A DNA stretch of 64,000 nucleotides from Microbulbifer hainanensis (GCF_014904735.1 NZ_JACZCR010000033.1:124001-188000); one strand, 5' to 3'; shown: positions 44,685-53,664, counted from the stretch's first letter. The notes: generated from the sequence alone by a model not told the origin. Translations and numbers: made by a program.

Positions 44685-44720
44685 GCGCGGCGCACTGGCA
44701 ATCAGTGCGCCGCGCTTTTC
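44685..44720 (+). terminator. Intrinsic terminator after aceF
   Basis: GCGCGGCGCACTG-GCAAT-CAGTGCGCCGCGC then TTTT, a 13-bp perfect stem. Confidence 0.92.
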
Positions 44721-44868
44721 CGCCCTCTAATCCGCTTTTTTTCTCGCATCCACGTCATGTGGAATTTCGCGCATAAATTCCCCCGCCACCGGCAAGTCAA
44801 AACCTCCGCCAACTACACTGAAAAAGTACAGACCAGACGCGCACTCTGAATGAGAGAGGTATTCGGAA

Positions 44869-45138
44869 ATGAAGCGCATAGGGACATTCGCACTGCCCGT
44901 CGCGGCAGCGTTGGCGATGCAGGGTTGCATCTTTTTACCTGTAGAAGACGGCGGTCGGCACGATCCATTCTTCTTCGATCCGGATGATGCCACCCAGAGC
45001 GCCGATTTCATTGAAGTCGGCAATTACCAACCCAGCGCCTACCACCCCCCGGCCAGCAGTCGTCACTGTGAAGTGGATTCGGGGATGCGAAAAGTCGGTT
45101 CGGCGTGCTGGTTTTTTCCGGTGATGCGAGTGTATTGA
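44869..45138 (+). CDS. Small hypothetical lipoprotein A
   Basis: An 89-residue product. The signal peptide ends in a lipobox-like AMQGC (Cys20), followed by an acidic stretch (DGGRHDPFFFDPDDATQ). Two more cysteines near the end, the second in GSACWFFP, recall the Cys-aromatic pairs in the next two genes. No family recognised. GAGAGAGGTATTCGGAA precedes the ATG. It is first of three tandem small lipoprotein genes. Probable location is the periplasmic face of a membrane. Confidence 0.6.
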   Translation: MKRIGTFALPVAAALAMQGCIFLPVEDGGRHDPFFFDPDDATQSADFIEVGNYQPSAYHPPASSRHCEVDSGMRKVGSACWFFPVMRVY

Positions 45139-45245
45139 TGGGCAGTGTCGCCCGGTCGTGAACAGTGGTCGACGGGCCGACATAAAACCGATTAGTGACG
45201 TTTGATGCATTCCCGGTACACGCGAACCTGAAAGAGGAAAGCCCC

Positions 45246-45548
45246 ATGCGCAATCGTATCTTTGTTTTCGCCGCCATTACTGCGCCGATCTTGTTCGGTG
45301 GCTGCGGAGTTGCCGATACCCGCGATGATGTGGTCTATCCTTACAGCCCGCCAGTACCGCGTGCGGCCGAATATCGGGCGGCCCCCCAGTATCGTGCGCC
45401 CGCCGCGCAACCCAGCACGCAGAAAGCCAATTACTCATCGGCCTGTCCGGCCGATGCGGAAGAGCTGGCGCCCGGCTCCATCTGCCCCTCAACGGCGCAG
45501 TGTTACGAAATCTCAGGTGGCAAGCGTTGTATTGTCTATGAAAAATAA
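45246..45548 (+). CDS. Small cysteine-containing lipoprotein B
   Basis: A 100-residue product with lipobox LFGGC (Cys20). A Pro/Ala/Tyr/Arg-rich linker (about 30-60) is followed by a compact C-terminal segment with four cysteines. The last three follow C-x5-C-Y-x7-C (CPSTAQCYEISGGKRC), a spacing repeated in the next protein. AAAGAGGAAA lies just before the ATG. The coding end overlaps the next gene by 11 bp, so B and C are translationally linked. No known family. Confidence 0.65.
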   Translation: MRNRIFVFAAITAPILFGGCGVADTRDDVVYPYSPPVPRAAEYRAAPQYRAPAAQPSTQKANYSSACPADAEELAPGSICPSTAQCYEISGGKRCIVYEK

Positions 45549-45906
45549 TCTGCTGATTGTTGCACTCATTACCTCGTGCCTGCTCGGTGGCTGTGCCGGA
45601 ATGGACGGCTTCTGGTGCGATCTGCGCGGCACGCCCCAATATTATGTCAGCCAGCGCACGGTACCACTGCAAGAGGTGCAGGCGTTCCCGCGCCAATGCC
45701 TGGCCGGCGATAGCGAAATTCTGGATCTCGCGCAGTGCTCGACGATGAGTGCCGCCTGTTATCAGCTGGATACCGGTAGTTGGTGCACTGCAGCGCGACC
45801 GGGCATCTGCCCGAGCGACACCGTGCCCGAATATCAGGAAGCGGATTGTCCCGCGGGCGCCGACTGCTGGATGTATTCACCGAATCTGCGCTGTCGCTCC
45901 GTCTAG
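45538..45906 (+). CDS. Small cysteine-containing lipoprotein C with duplicated Cys motif
   Basis: A 122-residue product with lipobox LLGGC (about Cys19). It carries two copies of the motif found once in protein B: CSTMSAACYQLDTGSWC (C-x6-C-Y-x7-C) and CPAGADCWMYSPNLRC (C-x5-C-W-x7-C). The paired cysteines probably form disulfides in the periplasm. The ATG lies inside the last codons of gene B. The frame is open further upstream but only as a shadow of B. Function unknown; a terminator follows 65 bp later. Confidence 0.65.
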   Translation: MKNNLLIVALITSCLLGGCAGMDGFWCDLRGTPQYYVSQRTVPLQEVQAFPRQCLAGDSEILDLAQCSTMSAACYQLDTGSWCTAARPGICPSDTVPEYQEADCPAGADCWMYSPNLRCRSV

Positions 45907-45969
45907 CTGATTTTGACTGACCGGCTACCAGGCGTCAGTCGTTTTAGATTTCCTCTTACTCTCCTGCTC

Positions 45970-45999
45970 ACTGCCCGGCTCCGCCGGGCATTTCTTTTA
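45970..45999 (+). terminator. Intrinsic terminator after the lipoprotein genes
   Basis: TGCCCGGC-TCC-GCCGGGCA followed by TTTCTTTT. Confidence 0.85.
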
Positions 46000-46092
46000 T
46001 TGAATCGCACATTACCCGGTGCTGGTCCGGCAACATTTTCCGGCGCGAAATCTGAGCGTTGTTTCCGTGATCGTCGGCGGAGCTTTGGTAAA

Positions 46093-46227
46093 ATGAGCAG
46101 ACATCTGTATTGGCCGCGCGTGCGGTTCAATAGCGATGATCCGGTTAACTATGTGGTTGCGTATAAACCTGGTCGACGACGTCGACGTGCAGCAAAATAT
46201 TGGTGGTCGTTTCAGCGGGCTCGATGA
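46093..46227 (+). CDS. Possible very small basic protein
   Basis: A 44-codon frame from ATG 46093 gives a product rich in Arg and Trp (KPGRRRRRAAKYWWSFQRAR at its end), unlike a random high-GC frame. GGTAAA precedes the ATG at short distance. It lies between a terminator and the carbonic anhydrase gene, where no other gene fits. No family recognised; could be a leader peptide or chance. Confidence 0.3.
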   Translation: MSRHLYWPRVRFNSDDPVNYVVAYKPGRRRRRAAKYWWSFQRAR

Positions 46228-46287
46228 GCGGAAACACGCAAGGCAATGACCATAGGAATTGTCAGGATATTCGAGAGGTGGAGTGAA

Positions 46288-46911
46288 ATGTTGTCAGCAC
46301 AGGAATCACTGCAGCGGCTGATTGAAGGTAACCGGCGATTTGTCGCCGGTCGTCAGGAGCAGGACACCGCGTCGGAAAAACGCCGCGAACTGGTGGCAGG
46401 GCAGGCGCCTTTTGCGATCATTCTCGGCTGTTCCGACTCCCGTGTGCCTGCGGAGCTCGTCTTCGATCAGGGGCTGGGAGACCTGTTCGTTATCCGCGTG
46501 GCCGGCAATGTGGTGGCGCCATCGCAGATCGGCAGTGTCGAATTCGCGGCCGAAGCCTTCGGCACCCGTCTGGTGGTCGTACTGGGGCACTCTAATTGCG
46601 GCGCCATTCAGGCCACCCTCGACGAACTAAAGCGCCCACAGGAGAACCGCTCGCCGAACCTGCGCTCCATCGTTGATCGCATTCGCCCGTCGATCGAGCC
46701 CCTGGTGGAGTCAGCGCCCGCGGATACCGGCGAGCAGCTGGTGGAGCGCGCGGTGCGTGCCAATATCCGCGCGTCGGCCAAACAGCTGCGCTATGGTTCG
46801 CAGATCCTCGAGGAGCTGGTGGAAAAGGATGGATTGCTGATTGTCGGCGCAGAGTACTCGCTGGAAACCGGCGCCGTAGATTTCTTCGAGGGCCTGCCGA
46901 GCGATAAATGA
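46288..46911 (+). CDS. Beta-class carbonic anhydrase
   Basis: A 207-residue zinc enzyme interconverting carbon dioxide and bicarbonate. The zinc ligands are Cys48, His101 and Cys104 (GCSDSRVP and GHSNCGAI), with the Asp50/Arg52 dyad of an open-type active site. The length matches bacterial beta-carbonic anhydrases, and no signal peptide is present, so it is cytoplasmic. ATG 46288 has a GAGGTGGAG upstream; an in-frame ATG at 46246 is less likely. The following membrane-protein gene starts 31 bp after it, across a small CCGGCA-ATAA-TGCCGG hairpin. Confidence 0.93.
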   Translation: MLSAQESLQRLIEGNRRFVAGRQEQDTASEKRRELVAGQAPFAIILGCSDSRVPAELVFDQGLGDLFVIRVAGNVVAPSQIGSVEFAAEAFGTRLVVVLGHSNCGAIQATLDELKRPQENRSPNLRSIVDRIRPSIEPLVESAPADTGEQLVERAVRANIRASAKQLRYGSQILEELVEKDGLLIVGAEYSLETGAVDFFEGLPSDK

Positions 46912-46942
46912 TTCCGGCAATAATGCCGGTCGAGGAGGCGGA

Positions 46943-47299
46943 ATGCGATGGTTGCGCGGCGTACTGGTGGCGATTGACCAGTTGGGCAACGCCATTGCCG
47001 GGGGTAACCCGGACGCGACCATTTCCGCCCGCACCGGCTATTTTGCCCGCGTTGCAGAGACACCGCTAAAACCCTGGTGGCAGTGCATGCAGCGCGTAAT
47101 CGATTTGACCTTTCTACCTATCGATGGCCCCGATCACTGTTTCAACGCCTATCTCGCCGACAGGGATGAATTGCACGAGGAGGGCAGCGACCTGATGCGC
47201 GGGCTGCTCGGGTTGATCATCCTGATGGTCTGTATACCGCTGGCGCTGGTTACCCGCCTTTTTATACTCGTTGTACCTGCGGCCCGCCACCGCGGCTGA
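46943..47299 (+). CDS. Small conserved hypothetical membrane protein
   Basis: A 118-residue protein. A soluble N-terminal part has IDQLGNAIAGGNPDATISAR and a PDHC motif (GPDHCFNAY). One C-terminal helix (GLLGLIILMVCIPLALVTRL) follows. The N-DQL-N-A...G-PD-T-S-R and DHC patterns occur in a widespread family of small uncharacterised proteins from proteobacteria and phages, often misannotated. GAGGAGG precedes the ATG closely. Probably cotranscribed with carbonic anhydrase. Confidence 0.68.
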   Translation: MRWLRGVLVAIDQLGNAIAGGNPDATISARTGYFARVAETPLKPWWQCMQRVIDLTFLPIDGPDHCFNAYLADRDELHEEGSDLMRGLLGLIILMVCIPLALVTRLFILVVPAARHRG

Positions 47300-47443
47300 G
47301 TGGCTCCGCAACTCCTTCTAGAAATACCGGAGTGCCCGGATAAGACGCGTTTGCAGGATGCCCATACGAGGCGCGTGCGACTGTGCAAAAAAATCCGGCA
47401 CGGATCTCGCGATCGGTACCGGATTCAACGGGGGTGACAGGCG

Positions 47444-50400
47444 TTACTGTATTTCTGCGATGGCCTTGGGCGCCGCTTCGTCGGCTGAGACTTCACTGTG
47501 TCGCTGCCCGGCACCGGACAGCTTGCGCAATGCGACATAAAACACCGGTGTCAGCAGCAGCCCGAACAGGGTCACGCCGATCATGCCGGTAAATACCGTG
47601 ATACCCATGGCGTTACGCACTTCGCTGCCGGCACCGTGGGCGAATACCAGCGGTACCACGCCGGCAATAAAGGCCACGGATGTCATGATGATCGGACGCA
47701 GTCGCAGGCGGCAGGCTTCCAGCGCAGCTTCCATGGTTGTGCGCCCCTCCTGCTCCAGTTCCCGCGCAAACTCGACGATCAGGATCGCGTTCTTACACGC
47801 GAGCCCCATCAGTACGACCAGTCCAACCTGGACGAACACATTGTTGTCGCCGCCGGTCAGCCGGACACCGAACAGTGCAGCGAGCAGACACATGGGCACG
47901 ATCAGGATCACCGCCAGTGGCAGTACCCAGCTTTCGTAGAGTGCGGCCAGTACCAGGAAGACCAGCAACAGCGCCAGCGGGAAAACCACCATGGCCGCAT
48001 TGCCCTGGGTGATCTGCTGAAAACTGAGGTCGGTCCACGCGATATTCATACCGCTGGGCAGTGTTTTGCCGGCGACGGCCTCGACTTGTGCCAGCGCCTG
48101 GCTCGATGAAAGCACTGCGGGGTTCGCCTGACCAATGAGATCAGCCGCCGGGTAGCCGTTATAGCGGATCACGGGATCCGGTCCGAAGCTGCGGGTCAGC
48201 TTGACCATGGTATTGATCGGCACCATTTCGCCGCGATCGTTGCGGGTATAGAGCAGATCGATATCGCGGACTTCATCGCGGTAGGGCGCATCGGCCTGCG
48301 CCACTACCTGATAGGTGCGCCCGAACAGGTTGAAGTCGTTGATATACATGGAACCGAAATACAGCTGCAAGGTGCCGAACAGGTCATCCAGGCTGACGCC
48401 CTGCGCCTTGGCTTGCAGGCGGTCCACGTCGGCATCCAGCTGCGGCACATTGGCCTGATAGGAACTGAACGGGTAGCTGAGTCCCGGAGTCTGGCTCAGG
48501 GCGCCGGCGAGCTGGTTGGTTGCGGTTTGCAGGGCGCCGTAGCCGGCGCCGGTGCGGTCCTGTACATACAGCGAATAGCCGGAGCCCGCGCCGAGGCCGA
48601 AAATGGGCGGCGGCATAAATGTCACCGCAAACCCTTCTTTGATCTGTGCCAGTTTGCCGTTCAGCTCCGCGGCGATTTCCTGCGCGCTGCGCGTTCTCTT
48701 ACTGAAGTCGTCGAACAGTATGAAAACGGTGCCGACATTGGGCGTATTGGTGCGCTGCAGTGCGTTGAAGCCGACAAATGCGGCCGCGTTCGCCACGCCG
48801 TCGGTCTCCAGTGCAAGTTCACTGACCCGCCGCGCGACCGCCTCGGTACGATCCAGTGAGGCGCCTTCCGGCAGGCGGATGCTACCCACCAGGTAGGTTT
48901 TATCCTGGGTGGGAATAAATCCGCCCGGGACCTGGTTGAACAGGGCGACTGTACCTGCCAGCAGCACGGCGTAGACACCGAATACGAGTCCGCGTCGACC
49001 CAGGCTGCGTCCGACCAGTCCCTGGTAACCTTCCGCGCTGCGCTGGAAAAAGCGGTTGAACGGACGGAAGATCCAGCCGAACAACCGGTCGATGATGCGC
49101 GCAGGCAGATCCGGCTTCGCGCCATGGGGTTTCAGCAGAGCCGCCGCGAGCGCCGGCGACAGCGTCAGCGAATTGATGGCGGAAATTACCGTGGCAATCG
49201 CGATTGCCATGGCGAACTGGCGGTAGAACTGTCCGGTAATACCGTCGAGGAACGCCATGGGCACGAACACGGCGCAGAGCACCAGGCTGATCGCAACGAT
49301 GGGGCCGCTCACTTCGCGCATTGCCTGGTGGGCGGCAGCCAGCGGCGCGAGCCCGTTCTCGATATTGCGCTCGACGTTTTCCACGACCACGATGGCATCG
49401 TCGACAACAATGCCGATGGCGAGCACCATGCCGAATAGCGTCAGTGTGTTGATGGAAAAACCGAGCAGGTACAACACCGCAAAGGTGCCCACAATGGAAA
49501 CCGGTACCGCCAGCAGCGGGATCAGCGACGCGCGCCAGGTCTGCAGGAACAGGATCACAACCAGTACCACCAGCAGTACGGCTTCCAGCAGCGTCTTGAT
49601 CACGGCCTTGATTGAGGTGCTGACGAATACCGTCGGATCGTAGGCGATTTCCCAGTCCAGCCCTTCCGGGAATTGGTCGTCCAGCTCATTCATCTTTTCC
49701 CGAACGGCTTGCGAGACCTCGAGGGAATTGGAGCCGGGGGCCTGGAAAATTGGCAGAGCCACCGCCTGGCGGCCGTTCAGCAGTGCACGCAGCGAATCGT
49801 CCGAAGACGCCAGTTCGATGCGCGCCACATCGCGCAGATGGGTAATTTCGCCGTCGGCGCCGGTCTTCAGCACGATATCGCCGAACTGCTCGGTGCTTTC
49901 CAGGCGTCCCTTGGCGTTGATGGAGATCAGGAAATCGGAACGGGATGGCATCGGCGGCGCGCCTATCTGTCCGGCCGACACCTGTACATTCTGCTCGCGC
50001 ACAGCGCGGGTGATGTCCGCGGCGGTGACGCCCAGGGAGGCGGCTTTCTGCGGATCGATCCACAGGCGCATGGCGTAGTCACCGGAACCGAACAGGCCGG
50101 CCTGGCCGACACCGGGAATGCGCGCCAATTCATCGCGAATGTGCAGCACCGCGTAGTTGCGGATATAGGTTGCGTCGAAGCGATCGTCCGGGGACAACAG
50201 GTGTACGGCCATCATCAGGTTGGGCGATTGCTTCTGCGTGGTCACACCCTGGCGACGCACATCTTCCGGCAGTCGTGGCAGCGCCTGGGACACGCGGTTC
50301 TGCACCTGTACCTGTGCCTGGTCCGGATCGGTGCCCAGTTTGAAGGTCACCGTCAGCGACAGGGTGCCGTCACTACCGGCGACAGACTTCATGTAGATCA

Positions 50401-50629
50401 TGTTTTCCACGCCGTTGATCGCCTCTTCCAGCGGTGTGGCAACGGTTTCGGAAATGGTTTTCGGGTTGGCACCGGGGTAGTGCGCGGTGACGGCCACGGT
50501 GGGCGGCACTACTTCCGGATATTCGCTGACCGGCAGCGACGGGATGCTGATCAGGCCTACGACAAAAATTATGATCGACAACACCGAGGCAAAAATCGGC
50601 CGGTCGACAAAAAAACGTGAAAAGTTCAT
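47444..50629 (-). CDS. RND-family multidrug efflux permease (MexF/OqxB-like)
   Basis: A 1061-residue HAE1-type proton-driven pump. Twelve helices flank two large periplasmic loops; NFSRFFVDRPIFASVLSIII opens it, and the central helix motif GIVVDDAIVVVENVERN carries the proton-relay Asp pair. SEYPEVVPPTVAV and GVENMIYM resemble MexF more than AcrB. It works as a trimer with the adaptor encoded just upstream and an outer-membrane channel that is not encoded here, so TolC or another channel must be shared. The 110-bp gap after the adaptor gene shows no obvious terminator. Confidence 0.94.
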   Translation of the reverse strand: MNFSRFFVDRPIFASVLSIIIFVVGLISIPSLPVSEYPEVVPPTVAVTAHYPGANPKTISETVATPLEEAINGVENMIYMKSVAGSDGTLSLTVTFKLGTDPDQAQVQVQNRVSQALPRLPEDVRRQGVTTQKQSPNLMMAVHLLSPDDRFDATYIRNYAVLHIRDELARIPGVGQAGLFGSGDYAMRLWIDPQKAASLGVTAADITRAVREQNVQVSAGQIGAPPMPSRSDFLISINAKGRLESTEQFGDIVLKTGADGEITHLRDVARIELASSDDSLRALLNGRQAVALPIFQAPGSNSLEVSQAVREKMNELDDQFPEGLDWEIAYDPTVFVSTSIKAVIKTLLEAVLLVVLVVILFLQTWRASLIPLLAVPVSIVGTFAVLYLLGFSINTLTLFGMVLAIGIVVDDAIVVVENVERNIENGLAPLAAAHQAMREVSGPIVAISLVLCAVFVPMAFLDGITGQFYRQFAMAIAIATVISAINSLTLSPALAAALLKPHGAKPDLPARIIDRLFGWIFRPFNRFFQRSAEGYQGLVGRSLGRRGLVFGVYAVLLAGTVALFNQVPGGFIPTQDKTYLVGSIRLPEGASLDRTEAVARRVSELALETDGVANAAAFVGFNALQRTNTPNVGTVFILFDDFSKRTRSAQEIAAELNGKLAQIKEGFAVTFMPPPIFGLGAGSGYSLYVQDRTGAGYGALQTATNQLAGALSQTPGLSYPFSSYQANVPQLDADVDRLQAKAQGVSLDDLFGTLQLYFGSMYINDFNLFGRTYQVVAQADAPYRDEVRDIDLLYTRNDRGEMVPINTMVKLTRSFGPDPVIRYNGYPAADLIGQANPAVLSSSQALAQVEAVAGKTLPSGMNIAWTDLSFQQITQGNAAMVVFPLALLLVFLVLAALYESWVLPLAVILIVPMCLLAALFGVRLTGGDNNVFVQVGLVVLMGLACKNAILIVEFARELEQEGRTTMEAALEACRLRLRPIIMTSVAFIAGVVPLVFAHGAGSEVRNAMGITVFTGMIGVTLFGLLLTPVFYVALRKLSGAGQRHSEVSADEAAPKAIAEIQ

Positions 50630-50739
50630 ACAGCGCTACCCTGTGCGCGGTACTGCTGTACCGCGCGGTTGTCTCGATTCTGTTTACGGTCTGTTTGCGG
50701 GGGAGAAGTTGCGACCTGCAACAGGGAATCTGTCGGAGG

Positions 50740-51879
50740 TCAGCGGCCGGCGACCTGGCGGGCCGGATCCGGCTCGCGCATTTGCACCAGCTGCGGATTT
50801 ACCTCTACGCCTGCGGCAAAAATTTTCTGCAGTCCGTTGACGACGACGCGCTCGCCAGCCTGCAGGCCACTACGGATCAAAACCAGATCGTCCTGCTCCG
50901 GGCCGGCCTGCACCTCCCTGCGCACAATGTGGTTGTCGTTATCCACGACATAGACGAAGCGTCGATCCTGGTCGGTCAATACCGCCTTGCGATTGATGAG
51001 CAGTGCGCTGGACAGGACTTCAATCGGCATTTCCACTCGAGCGAACTGCCCCGGTTTAAAACTGCCGCGGGAGTTATCCACAACCGCGCGGAACTGGATG
51101 GTACCGGTATGGCTGTTGAGTCGGTTGTCGACAAAGTCGAGCGTGCCGCGGTGGGGGTAGCCCGACTCACCGCTGAGGCCGATGTGCACCCCAACCTGCT
51201 CATCACTGTCGAGTAGATCGCGCCCGGTTACCAGTGTCTCCTGATCGCCCTCGAAATAGACGTACATCGGATCGACAGAGACCAGTGTTGTCAGCAGAGT
51301 CTGGTCAGCACTGGCCAGGTTGCCGCGAGTAACCAGGGCGCGGCCGACGCGCCCGTTAATCGGTGACTTGACCTGCGTGTACTGCAGATCCAGCTGCGCG
51401 TTTTCCTGTGCTGCCGCGGCCGCATCCACGGCAGCGCGGGCGGCATCGCGGTTGGCGTTGCGGCGATCGAACTCCTCGCGTGATATCGCGCGACTGTGTA
51501 GTAGTTGTCGCGCTCGCTCGGCCTGGCTTTCGGCGAGCACGAGCTGACTGCGGGCGCTGGCCAGTTCCGCCGCTGCGGCTTTTTCACGCGCGCGATATGG
51601 GCGCGGGTCGATGGTGAACAGCACGTCGCCGCGCTTCACCAGCTCGCCCTCGGTGAACTGCACGTCCTCAATATAGCCGCTGACCCGCGGGCGCAGATCC
51701 ACCGTTTCCGGGGCGACCACGCGCCCGGTGAATCCATTCCACAGGGTCGTCGGTTCTGCGATTACTTCGGCGACCTCCACCGCCGGCGGCGATGTCGGGT
51801 GGCTGCGCGACTCGTCACTGCCGCAGCCGGCCAGTAGCAGCGCGATCGTGATCAGCGAAAAAGTGCGGATTCTTGCCAT
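50740..51879 (-). CDS. RND efflux periplasmic adaptor (MexE-like lipoprotein)
   Basis: A 379-residue membrane fusion protein with lipobox LLAGC (Cys19). The lipoyl-like halves are around LRPRVSGYIEDVQFTEGELV and YTQVKSPINGRVGRALVT, with a coiled-coil hairpin between them (about 95-165), then beta-barrel and membrane-proximal domains. It links the pump to an outer-membrane channel. It is first in the two-gene operon and divergent from an AraC-type regulator across 400 bp containing four repeats. The drug spectrum cannot be read from the sequence. Confidence 0.93.
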   Translation of the reverse strand: MARIRTFSLITIALLLAGCGSDESRSHPTSPPAVEVAEVIAEPTTLWNGFTGRVVAPETVDLRPRVSGYIEDVQFTEGELVKRGDVLFTIDPRPYRAREKAAAAELASARSQLVLAESQAERARQLLHSRAISREEFDRRNANRDAARAAVDAAAAAQENAQLDLQYTQVKSPINGRVGRALVTRGNLASADQTLLTTLVSVDPMYVYFEGDQETLVTGRDLLDSDEQVGVHIGLSGESGYPHRGTLDFVDNRLNSHTGTIQFRAVVDNSRGSFKPGQFARVEMPIEVLSSALLINRKAVLTDQDRRFVYVVDNDNHIVRREVQAGPEQDDLVLIRSGLQAGERVVVNGLQKIFAAGVEVNPQLVQMREPDPARQVAGR

Positions 51880-51991
51880 AACGTTTGTGCTTCCTCGTTT
51901 GGGGGGAGAGCCGTCGGCTCGAAATCTGGCTCTCCCAGTGGACGAGTACCCTAACGGTGGCGGGGGCTGGGGCGGTATCCGGTTACTGTGC

Positions 51992-52211
51992 GTTGATTGC
52001 CTGATTCTGCGGACTGTCTGGTCTTTGGGAGAGGAGCGTGGAATTTTGCAGGTGGGGGGTGGTCTCAGGCACTATTCGAAAATAGTCGGTCATTGCGCTG
52101 CAGGCGTTGCGGTTACTCAGTCTGGCAAAATCGTAAACAGTTGCTTATAACTACGTGTTGATTGCCTAATTCTGCAAAAGTATAAGGCGGTTGCCTAAAA
52201 CTCCGTATACT
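51992..52211 (+). promoter_or_regulatory. Four operator-like repeats and a -10 box in the RND/AraC intergenic region
   Basis: A 14-bp element of consensus TTGCYTRWWWCTVC occurs four times in the same orientation: 51997-52010, 52141-52154, 52162-52175 and 52191-52204. Two of them share a 19-bp direct repeat, 18 of 19 identical (51992-52010 and 52157-52175). The last copy ends just before TATACT (52206-52211), a fair -10 box, so it covers the -35 position. The rest of 51880-52279 holds nothing else that I recognise. Confidence 0.65.
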
Positions 52212-52279
52212 GCCTCCTTCGTATTAATCAGCCCGCGTCTGTTACAGACGCTACACCGCCAGTCTCGGGGAGGGTGACA

Positions 52280-53236
52280 ATGTTGAACGAACAGGTGACT
52301 ACTGATCGTAGTGCGGTACTGGAGCGCGAGCGAGTTGCGCTCGCGGATGTCATCCTGCGCAGTGCGCCGGAAACCGGCCTGCAGGAGACGGCGCTGCCCG
52401 GCGTCGCACTGGGACGGGCAGACGAGAGTTCCAGTTGTGTCTCCAGCGTCTACGAGCCCTCGATGGGATTTATCGTGCAGGGCAGCAAGACCCTGCAGCT
52501 GGGAGATCGGGAAATCGTCTATGGGCCGCTCAGCTATCTCGCTTCTAATGTGCACCTGCCCGTGGTCGGTCACGTGATGCAGGCAACACCGGAAGAGCCC
52601 TACCTGGCGATAAAGCTGACGGTCGATCCCCAGGAAGTGACTGATCTGGTAATTGAACTCGGTGACAAGGCGCCCTATCTGGATGCGGAAGCGCCCTGCC
52701 GGGAGCTGTCCTGTGGATTGTGCGTCGCGCAGATGGATGCGGGCATGCTGAACGCAGTGAGACGCCTGGTATCCCTGTTGGATACGCCGGCGGATGCACA
52801 GATCCTCGCACCGCTGGCACGCCGGGAAATTCTCTATCGTGCGCTGATGGGAGAAATGGGGCCGCGCATGCGCAAGTTCGCCATGGTGGACAGCCAGGCG
52901 AACCGGGTTTCGCGGGTGATCGCCGTACTCAAGGACCGCTTCACTGAACCGCTGCGTATTGGTGAATTGGCGGAGCGGGCCAACATGAGCGAGTCATCGC
53001 TCTACCACAGCTTCAAGCAGGTCACCCGCATGTCGCCGCTGCAGTTCCAGAAGAAACTGCGCTTGCACGAGGCGCGGCGGTTGATGCTGAGTGAAGGGCT
53101 GGAGGCCGCGTCGGCGAGCTATCGCGTCGGCTACGAGAGCCCGTCGCAATTCAGTCGCGAGTACAGCCGCTTGTTCGGCGCGCCGCCGCGTGCGGATGTC
53201 AACAAACTGCGCGGCGAGCAGCGGGTATCAGCGTAA
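52280..53236 (+). CDS. AraC-family transcriptional regulator
   Basis: A 318-residue regulator. The N-terminal cupin-like AraC_N domain (about 40-200) has YEPSMGFIVQGSKTLQLGDR, and the C-terminal double helix-turn-helix (about 215-310) has LRIGELAERANMSESSLYHS and SASYRVGYESPSQFSREYSR. The domain type resembles YqhC-like regulators. ATG 52280 follows GGGGAGGG at 5 bp. It is divergent from the RND operon, with direct repeats between them, so it is probably the local regulator of the pump and of itself. The inducer is unknown. Confidence 0.88.
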   Translation: MLNEQVTTDRSAVLERERVALADVILRSAPETGLQETALPGVALGRADESSSCVSSVYEPSMGFIVQGSKTLQLGDREIVYGPLSYLASNVHLPVVGHVMQATPEEPYLAIKLTVDPQEVTDLVIELGDKAPYLDAEAPCRELSCGLCVAQMDAGMLNAVRRLVSLLDTPADAQILAPLARREILYRALMGEMGPRMRKFAMVDSQANRVSRVIAVLKDRFTEPLRIGELAERANMSESSLYHSFKQVTRMSPLQFQKKLRLHEARRLMLSEGLEAASASYRVGYESPSQFSREYSRLFGAPPRADVNKLRGEQRVSA

Positions 53237-53264
53237 CCGCTGCTGCCGCGGTCATCGCGATCAA

Positions 53265-53537
53265 TCAGGACTGCTTGGGTGCGAACAGGCTACACCAGCC
53301 GTCGGGGCTGATAGTGCCCTCGACCAGCTGACACGCGTTGGGCGCCTGGAAGAACTGGCAATCCACGCACTTGTGGCCGTCTTTTGGGGTGTCCTGGTAC
53401 TTCACTGTCTCCTTGCTCACTTTGCTCTGTGCGGTGGCGCGATCCGTGGCGATCAGTGCGACCGGTATCAGTGCAAGTGAGCAGCCCGCGAGCTTGAGAA
53501 ACTCGCGACGTTTCAAATCCCGATTCCGCTTGCTCAT
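53265..53537 (-). CDS. High-potential iron-sulfur protein (HiPIP)
   Basis: A 90-residue periplasmic electron carrier. A twin-arginine signal (KRREFLKLAG, Arg10-Arg11) fits export of a folded [4Fe-4S] protein. The four ligands are C57, C60, C69 and C82 (C-x2-C-x8-C-x12-C), and the C-terminal GWCSLF is typical. HiPIPs donate electrons to reaction centres in phototrophs and to terminal oxidases or other reductases elsewhere; no partner is encoded nearby. A Fur-box-like sequence lies 109 bp upstream of the start. Confidence 0.93.
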   Translation of the reverse strand: MSKRNRDLKRREFLKLAGCSLALIPVALIATDRATAQSKVSKETVKYQDTPKDGHKCVDCQFFQAPNACQLVEGTISPDGWCSLFAPKQS

Positions 53538-53645
53538 GGCGGTTCTTCCTCATGAAATTTCTGGTTGCGCAATGGCCGTGTAACCGCTGCATTCGCTTTT
53601 CAGGTTAGTTCAAGGCTGCCGAAGCCAGTAAAAAAATACCTGATT

Positions 53646-53664
53646 GCAATCGAGAATCACTCGC
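53646..53664 (-). promoter_or_regulatory. Fur-box-like sequence upstream of the HiPIP gene
   Basis: On the minus strand GCGAGTGATTCTCGATTGC matches 15 of 19 positions of a GCAAATGATTCTCATTTGC-type Fur box. The interval 53538-53776 holds no gene that I can support. Confidence 0.5.
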
